Assembly: GCA_007123985.1 (NCBI GenBank) | Contig: SLGA01000339.1 | Coordinates: forward strand, 1-10,919 | Direction: 5' to 3' | Length of the DNA: 10,919 nt | Source of the DNA: Balneolaceae bacterium | GTDB lineage: Bacteria; Bacteroidota; Rhodothermia; Balneolales; Balneolaceae | Shown here: in pieces, positions 6,831 to 10,919 of the stretch | Numbering within the stretch: the first letter of the stretch is position 1 | How the letters are laid out: each line of letters starts with the position of its first letter | Program-made: the position numbers and the translations under genes | Notes under the pieces: model-generated | What the model saw: only the letters and a program-made list of their open reading frames with translations | The model's database searches: none | Told to the model about the DNA's origin: nothing

Positions 6831-7823
6831 ATGATAGAACTTAAAAAGATTTTGGTGCCAACAGACTTTTCCAAAGGAGCTGAAGTGGCCTACCCGGTTG
6901 CACAAAATATTGCAAATACATTTGGGGGTAAGATCGATTTTATTCACATCATCCCAACCTTAAAATATTTGAACGAGAGCTTAAAGCGCCTTGGTGTACC
7001 TCTTGATATGAACAAGGATGTATATCCCCGAATTATTGATGAATCGGAGGCGAAGATCAAAAAAGGGATGGATCAATACTTGAAAGAGATTAATAAGGGT
7101 GACCATTTCATCAAAATTGACCGAAGACCGTCTGAATCCATTGTGGAGTTTGCTGCAGATAATGGATACGATTTGATAATCATGGGGGCTCGGGGTAAAG
7201 ATGAATCGAGGCTCATTCGTGGAGGAACAACAGAACGAGTTATCCGAAAATCAAAGGTTCCTGTATTTTCTGTAGACAGCCGTTTTGATAAGGAGAATAT
7301 TAAAAATGTTGTGCTCACCACTGATACGTCTGAATTATCATTGGCTGCATTCCCGCTTGCTGTATCCATTGCCGATACCTTCGGTGCTGACCTCACACTT
7401 TTCCATGTAATTGAGCTCTACGGTACAGTATCTGAAGACATTCCAAGGAATCCGGAGAAGGGAGAGGCCGTTTCAATTTATGAGGGAATTATCGACCGTA
7501 TTAACAACTATCTTACCAAGAGGAAATTCGAATCTCTGCACGTACAAAGAACAGGCGTTATGTTTGAGGATGAAGTTGTGATCACTGAAGGTGACAGTAG
7601 CCGAAGCGTTCAGCTTTTTACTAAGATAGAGAAAGGAATTTCAGCACACTACGAAATCGAATCGTACGCATCAGAAAATGCTGATCTTGTAATCATGGCA
7701 ACACATGGCCACAGCGGGTTTGCACACTTAATTCTGGGCTCAACGGCAGAGAAAGTTGCCCAATATGTTAAAAAACCGGTCATCACCATTCGCCCAGATG
7801 AGAACGATTTTTCAAAAGATTGA
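6831..7823 (+). CDS. Universal stress protein with two UspA domains
   Basis: A cytoplasmic tandem-domain Usp of 330 residues. Domain 1 (about 4-149) starts KKILVPTDFSKGAE with the nucleotide-contacting Asp12 and ends with the ATP loop G-A-R-G, nine residues, G-T (119-133), fitting the G-2x-G-9x-G-S/T rule. Domain 2 (about 157-321) restarts with VVLTTDTSELSLAAFPLA (160-177) and has A-T-H-G, nine residues, G-S (290-304); only the first Gly is changed to Ala, which is common. Both domains therefore probably bind ATP. Domain 2 is somewhat longer because of an insertion at about 200-270. Usps of this kind support survival under stress or growth arrest, but no specific partner is known. AAGAGG at 6818-6823 is a good ribosome-binding site seven bases from ATG, and a terminator at 7868-7897 closes the unit. 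Confidence 0.95.
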   Translation: MIELKKILVPTDFSKGAEVAYPVAQNIANTFGGKIDFIHIIPTLKYLNESLKRLGVPLDMNKDVYPRIIDESEAKIKKGMDQYLKEINKGDHFIKIDRRPSESIVEFAADNGYDLIIMGARGKDESRLIRGGTTERVIRKSKVPVFSVDSRFDKENIKNVVLTTDTSELSLAAFPLAVSIADTFGADLTLFHVIELYGTVSEDIPRNPEKGEAVSIYEGIIDRINNYLTKRKFESLHVQRTGVMFEDEVVITEGDSSRSVQLFTKIEKGISAHYEIESYASENADLVIMATHGHSGFAHLILGSTAEKVAQYVKKPVITIRPDENDFSKD

Positions 7824-7867
7824 CCCTTTTTTCTTTTTACAAGCCTATCAATCAACAATCTTACAAT

Positions 7868-7897
7868 AACACCTCGCAATGCGGGGTGTTTTTTTTT
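7868..7897 (+). terminator. Rho-independent terminator after the universal stress gene
   Basis: The arms AACACCTCGC (7868-7877) and GCGGGGTGTT (7881-7890) pair over 10 positions with one G-T wobble around an AAT loop, followed by an unbroken run of nine T (7889-7897). It lies 45 bases after the stop of the universal stress gene. Confidence 0.9.
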
Positions 7898-7920
7898 GCA
7901 CTCCTGCGGCTAGTTTGCTC

Positions 7921-7950
7921 CTAAGAAAAGTCTTAGAGGTTGTTTTTTTT
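7921..7950 (+). terminator. Second, weaker terminator-like hairpin
   Basis: CTAAGA (7921-7926) pairs with TCTTAG (7931-7936) around AAAG, followed six bases later by eight T (7943-7950). The stem is short and the gap to the T run is long, so it could be a backup terminator or a leader hairpin for the M16 genes. The T run itself pairs with AAAAAAC at 7952-7958. Confidence 0.4.
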
Positions 7951-7985
7951 GAAAAAACATTGCATTATTCATGCCTTGAAATTTG

Positions 7986-8003
7986 AAGGTTTTGTTAAAC
8001 CTT
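7986..8003. repeat. Perfect 7-bp hairpin in the M16 leader
   Basis: AAGGTTT (7986-7992) and AAACCTT (7997-8003) are exact complements with a TGTT loop, 58 bases before the first M16 gene. No T run follows, so it is not a terminator. It may be an operator or a transcript leader structure. Confidence 0.45.
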
Positions 8004-8061
8004 GCAGACACATTCATCGTATATCCAACCGATTTATCAATGCTAATCAATCTAAGATCAC

Positions 8062-9585
8062 ATGAAAGAATGCCATAAACTAATAACAGGGATTTTATTT
8101 GTAATTTTACTTCTGCCCACCTCCATTTTCTCACAAAATCTGGAAGCATTCGAACAGAATGTAACCGAATTTACACTCGATAACGGTTTGCACTTTATTG
8201 TTGTGCAAAGGCCGGTTGCTCCAGTGGTAAGTTTTGTTACGTTTGTTAACGTTGGTGGTGTTGATGAGCCAGCGGGACATACCGGAATTGCCCACATTTT
8301 TGAACATATGGTGTTCAAGGGCTCAAAAACAGTAGGTACAACAAACTGGGAAGAGGAGCAGGAGTACATCGACAAAATGGATGAAGCGTACCGTGCCTGG
8401 CTGGATGAAAAATACAGCCCAAACTCGGATGAAGAGGTGATGGAGTATCACTATGCTAAATTTGAAGAGTACAAAGAGAGAGCATCGGAATATGTTGTAA
8501 CCAATGAGTTCGATGAAATTATCAGCCGTGAAGGTGCTACGGGCTTAAATGCACGAACCGGCTACGATTTTACCGACTACTTTTACAGCCTGCCTCAAAA
8601 CCGGGCAGAGCTTTGGTTTAGCCTTGAGTCAGACAGATTCCAGAATCCGGTGTTCCGGGAATTTTATGAGGAGAAGGATGTAGTGAGAGAAGAGAGAAGA
8701 ATGGGTGTGGATTCTGATCCATTTGGACGCCTTAGAGAGGAATTTGGAAGTATCGCATTTGCTGCACATCCCTATGGCAGAAGCCTCATTGGCTGGCCTT
8801 CTGATATAACTGCCACCACCATTCAGGATACTCAGAGTTTTTTTGAAACCTACTACACGAACAACAATTTTACCTTTGCTATTGTTGGTGATGTTGACCC
8901 GGAGCAAATGCGCGAATATGCCGAAATCTATTTTGGCGGGATTGCTCCAACAGGCGATGCACCTGTTGTTCGAACAATTGAGCCTCAGCAAAGGGGAGAA
9001 CGGCGATTCGTGATAGAAGAAGATTCTCAGCCTATATTAATGATTGGATATCATACCGTTAGCCAAACACATGATGACTGGCCTGCATTACAAATGTTGT
9101 CATCAATTATGTCTTCAGGGCGCACGTCAAGGCTTTACAGGCGGCTTGTGCAGGATGATGAGTTAGCTCTTGCTGCACAAACATCTGTTGGCTATCCCGG
9201 TACTAAATATCCGTCACTCTTCATTGCATTTGGAATTCCAAATCAGGGTGTGCCGATCGATGATGTGGAAAATGCTATATACGAGGAGATAGAAAAAGTG
9301 AAGGCAGGTGATATCACACAACAGGAACTCGATAGGGCAATTACAAATTCTCGTGCAAACCTCGTAAGAAGCCTTAATTCGAACATGGGACTTGCCATGC
9401 AGCTTGCGCGTATTCAGGGGCAACAAGGCGACTGGCGCAGACTCTTCACCTATGTAGATGATCTGCAAAATGTAACACTTGAGGATTTACAAAGGGTTGC
9501 AAACGAATATCTTGTACGGGAAAACAGAACCGTTGGAAGACTCATTAACAGAGACGACGCAGAATCTGTATCGCAGGCGCAATAA
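8062..9585 (+). CDS. Exported M16 metalloprotease, zinc-bearing subunit
   Basis: A 507-residue M16 (insulinase/pitrilysin) family zinc protease. The N-terminus is a signal peptide (Lys at 6, hydrophobic core about 8-20, likely cleavage near Ser24-Gln25), so it acts in the periplasm or as a lipid-free outer compartment protein. Domain 1 has FTLDNGLHFIVV (37-48) and the inverted zinc motif in GIAHIFEHMVFKGS (75-88; His78, Glu81, His82). The third ligand is probably Glu210 in EKDVVREERR (204-213). A charged insertion at about 95-150, common in Bacteroidota members, widens the motif-to-ligand distance. Domain 2 (about 316-490) includes GRTSRLYRRL (353-362). The Arg/Tyr pair that normally follows this motif is replaced by Val363 and Leu370, so it probably needs the next gene's product to be active. 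ATG at 8062 is supported by the signal peptide; Shine-Dalgarno is weak. A partner gene follows after 21 bases. Confidence 0.95.
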   Translation: MKECHKLITGILFVILLLPTSIFSQNLEAFEQNVTEFTLDNGLHFIVVQRPVAPVVSFVTFVNVGGVDEPAGHTGIAHIFEHMVFKGSKTVGTTNWEEEQEYIDKMDEAYRAWLDEKYSPNSDEEVMEYHYAKFEEYKERASEYVVTNEFDEIISREGATGLNARTGYDFTDYFYSLPQNRAELWFSLESDRFQNPVFREFYEEKDVVREERRMGVDSDPFGRLREEFGSIAFAAHPYGRSLIGWPSDITATTIQDTQSFFETYYTNNNFTFAIVGDVDPEQMREYAEIYFGGIAPTGDAPVVRTIEPQQRGERRFVIEEDSQPILMIGYHTVSQTHDDWPALQMLSSIMSSGRTSRLYRRLVQDDELALAAQTSVGYPGTKYPSLFIAFGIPNQGVPIDDVENAIYEEIEKVKAGDITQQELDRAITNSRANLVRSLNSNMGLAMQLARIQGQQGDWRRLFTYVDDLQNVTLEDLQRVANEYLVRENRTVGRLINRDDAESVSQAQ

Positions 9586-9594
9586 GAATTCAAA

Positions 9595-9600
9595 AAGGAG
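9595..9600 (+). promoter_or_regulatory. Strong ribosome-binding site for the second M16 gene
   Basis: AAGGAG six bases before ATG at 9607. It is the best Shine-Dalgarno in the window, where most genes have weak ones, and it fixes the start of the downstream reading frame and its signal peptide. Confidence 0.75.
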
Positions 9601-9606
9601 AATACC

Positions 9607-10919
9607 ATGAAAAAGATTTTAATCACATCCATCCTGTTAACCATTTCATTTCTAAGCGTTGCAGATGCGCAGAGAAGCTGGAATGAAATTGAATATCCAC
9701 CTCTGAACAGTTTCGAAAAGCCGGATATTGAGATCTTTGAACTTGATAACGGAATTCGTTTTTATCTTGTTGAAGATCATGAACTTCCACTGATTAACCT
9801 GCGTGTTCTCGTAAGAACTGGCGGTGTTTTAGTACCGAATGATAAAGCAGGACTCAATAGTATCACAGGTACGGTGATGAGAACCGGTGGTACAACAACC
9901 ATTTCAGGTGACGAACTGAACGAATTTCTTGCTGATCGTGCCGCCAGTATGGAAACCAATATTGGAATGTCATCAGGTTCGGCTACTATGAACGTGTTGA
10001 AAGAAGATTTTGAGGAGCTACTTCCTGTTTTTATCGATTTACTGAAAAATCCGGCGTTTCCTGAAAACAGAATAAATCTAGCGAAAACTCAACAGAAAAC
10101 AGCAATTTCCAGAAGAAATGACGAATCGATTCCGCTTGGCCTAAGGGAGTTTCAAAAGCTAATTTATGGCCCGGAATCTGTGTATGCAAGAACCACCGAA
10201 TATGCCACAATCGACAACATCACACGAGATGATATAGTCGATTTTCATCAGAAATCGTTCGTCGGCCAGAACATGATGATCGGTGTAGTAGGGGATTTCA
10301 ATACTGCAGAAATGCGTAATCTGCTGGAAAGTGCATTCATTGAAGTGCCTGCCGGTGATAAGATAGATCTGGAATTTCCTGAGGTTCACTATGAATTCGT
10401 AAATTCAATCAATTTTGTTGACAAACGCGATGTAAACCAGAGTTTTGTAATGCTCGGGCACATTGGCGGTATGCGCGACAATCCAGATTATGCCAAACTT
10501 CAGGTAATGAACCGAATTTTGAGTGATGGATTTTCCGGTCGATTGATGAGAATTGTGAGAAGCCAAATGGGTCTTGCATACTCCGTGTTCGGGGAGTTTG
10601 GCAGCGGTAACTTCTATCCCGGAATGTTTTATTCCGGCGTGATGACACAGAGCGAAACTACCGCAGAGGCGATTAATGCCATACTGGATCAGATAAAACG
10701 ATTGCAGGATGAACCTGTTAGTGAGCAAGAACTTCTGGATACCAAAGATCGATTTTTGAACTCACTCGTGTTCGAATATACAAGCATCGCAAGTGTTCTA
10801 AATGAGCGCCTAAGTTACGATTATGCAGGCCTTGATCCGGATACATTTGACAGATTGGTTGAAGAAGTTCAGGCCGTAACTATTGAAGATATCCAACAGG
10901 TTGCACAAGAATACCTTCA
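9607..10919 (+). CDS. Exported M16-family protein, non-zinc partner subunit (partial, runs off window)
   Basis: 437 codons are visible with no stop. The N-terminus is a signal peptide (KK at 2-3, hydrophobic 4-18, likely cleavage ADA-QR at 21-22). Domain 1 has FELDNGIRFYLVEDHELP (44-61), the usual M16 opening, but where H-x-x-E-H should be there is AGLNSITGTVMRTGG (81-95), so no zinc can be bound. The later architecture is conserved: VVGDFN (227-232), then domain 2 with DGFSGRLMRIVRSQMGLAYSV (307-327). This contains the Arg318 and Tyr325 pair, seven residues apart as in insulin-degrading enzyme (R824/Y831). It is therefore the substrate-binding half of a heterodimer with the gene just upstream. 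The gap is 21 bases, so the two are almost certainly co-transcribed. The C-terminus lies beyond the window. Confidence 0.93.
   Translation, partial: MKKILITSILLTISFLSVADAQRSWNEIEYPPLNSFEKPDIEIFELDNGIRFYLVEDHELPLINLRVLVRTGGVLVPNDKAGLNSITGTVMRTGGTTTISGDELNEFLADRAASMETNIGMSSGSATMNVLKEDFEELLPVFIDLLKNPAFPENRINLAKTQQKTAISRRNDESIPLGLREFQKLIYGPESVYARTTEYATIDNITRDDIVDFHQKSFVGQNMMIGVVGDFNTAEMRNLLESAFIEVPAGDKIDLEFPEVHYEFVNSINFVDKRDVNQSFVMLGHIGGMRDNPDYAKLQVMNRILSDGFSGRLMRIVRSQMGLAYSVFGEFGSGNFYPGMFYSGVMTQSETTAEAINAILDQIKRLQDEPVSEQELLDTKDRFLNSLVFEYTSIASVLNERLSYDYAGLDPDTFDRLVEEVQAVTIEDIQQVAQEYL

Noticed and set aside
7910..8149. Minus-strand frame of 79 codons spanning the gap before the first M16 gene
   Set aside because: It runs through the hairpin region and the M16 signal peptide codons, and shows no protein-like pattern; the gap is better read as leader and terminators.
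8344..8511. Charged insertion in the first M16 protein, between the zinc motif and the third ligand, considered as a novel fused domain
   Set aside because: Similar charged helical insertions between the zinc motif and third ligand are common in Bacteroidota M16 proteins, so it is not new.
9607..10919. Second M16 gene considered as a decayed pseudogene because its zinc motif is missing
   Set aside because: The frame is open throughout, the signal peptide and Arg/Tyr pair are intact and the ribosome-binding site is strong; it is a non-catalytic partner rather than a relic.

Overview
The window looks like an ordinary chromosomal segment from a Gram-negative bacterium of the Bacteroidota/Balneolota/Rhodothermota (FCB) type. 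This rests on moderate to low GC, weak or absent Shine-Dalgarno sites in front of most genes, a TAnnTTTG-type -7 element candidate, and gene families typical of that group: a signal-peptide M16 protease pair, a long PopT/DUF368 protein and a two-domain universal stress protein. The lineage is an inference from these features; no rRNA or other marker is present. No tRNA, CRISPR array, insertion sequence, phage gene or integration site was seen. No gene-free stretch exceeds 300 bases; the largest gaps are 7824-8061 (238 bases) and 4078-4291 (214 bases).

Layout. Positions 1-788 (minus) hold the N-terminal two thirds of tRNA-guanine transglycosylase (tgt), cut by the window edge. From 968 to 2189 (plus) a polyprenyl-phosphate mannosyltransferase-like GT2 enzyme is followed by a small four-helix DoxX-like membrane protein. 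A minus-strand pair follows, endonuclease III (nth) then a Memo-family protein. Their reading frames overlap by 8 bases, and the Memo gene also overlaps the DoxX-like gene tail-to-tail by 24 bases. Divergent from nth is a plus-strand run: a spinster-like MFS transporter (4292-5524), a PopT/DUF368 polyprenyl-phosphate transporter (5554-6696) and a tandem-domain universal stress protein (6831-7823) closed by a clear intrinsic terminator. After a hairpin-rich leader, two exported M16 proteases follow (8062-9585 and 9607 to the window end, the second truncated).

How the genes fit together. The two M16 proteins look like the two halves of a heterodimeric protease. The first has the zinc motif HIFEH but has lost the Arg/Tyr pair; the second has lost the zinc motif but keeps Arg/Tyr. 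The GT2 enzyme and the PopT protein both handle polyprenyl phosphate, although they are in separate transcription units. tgt and nth are tRNA and DNA maintenance enzymes.

No new multi-gene system is visible. The points most worth a second look are an endonuclease III with an atypical Fe-S cysteine spacing and altered hairpin, an orphan Memo protein with a PqqD-like N-terminal domain coupled to nth, a roughly 85-residue soluble insertion in PopT, and the complementary M16 pair. Several starts are not ATG: tgt TTG, nth GTG, popT GTG.
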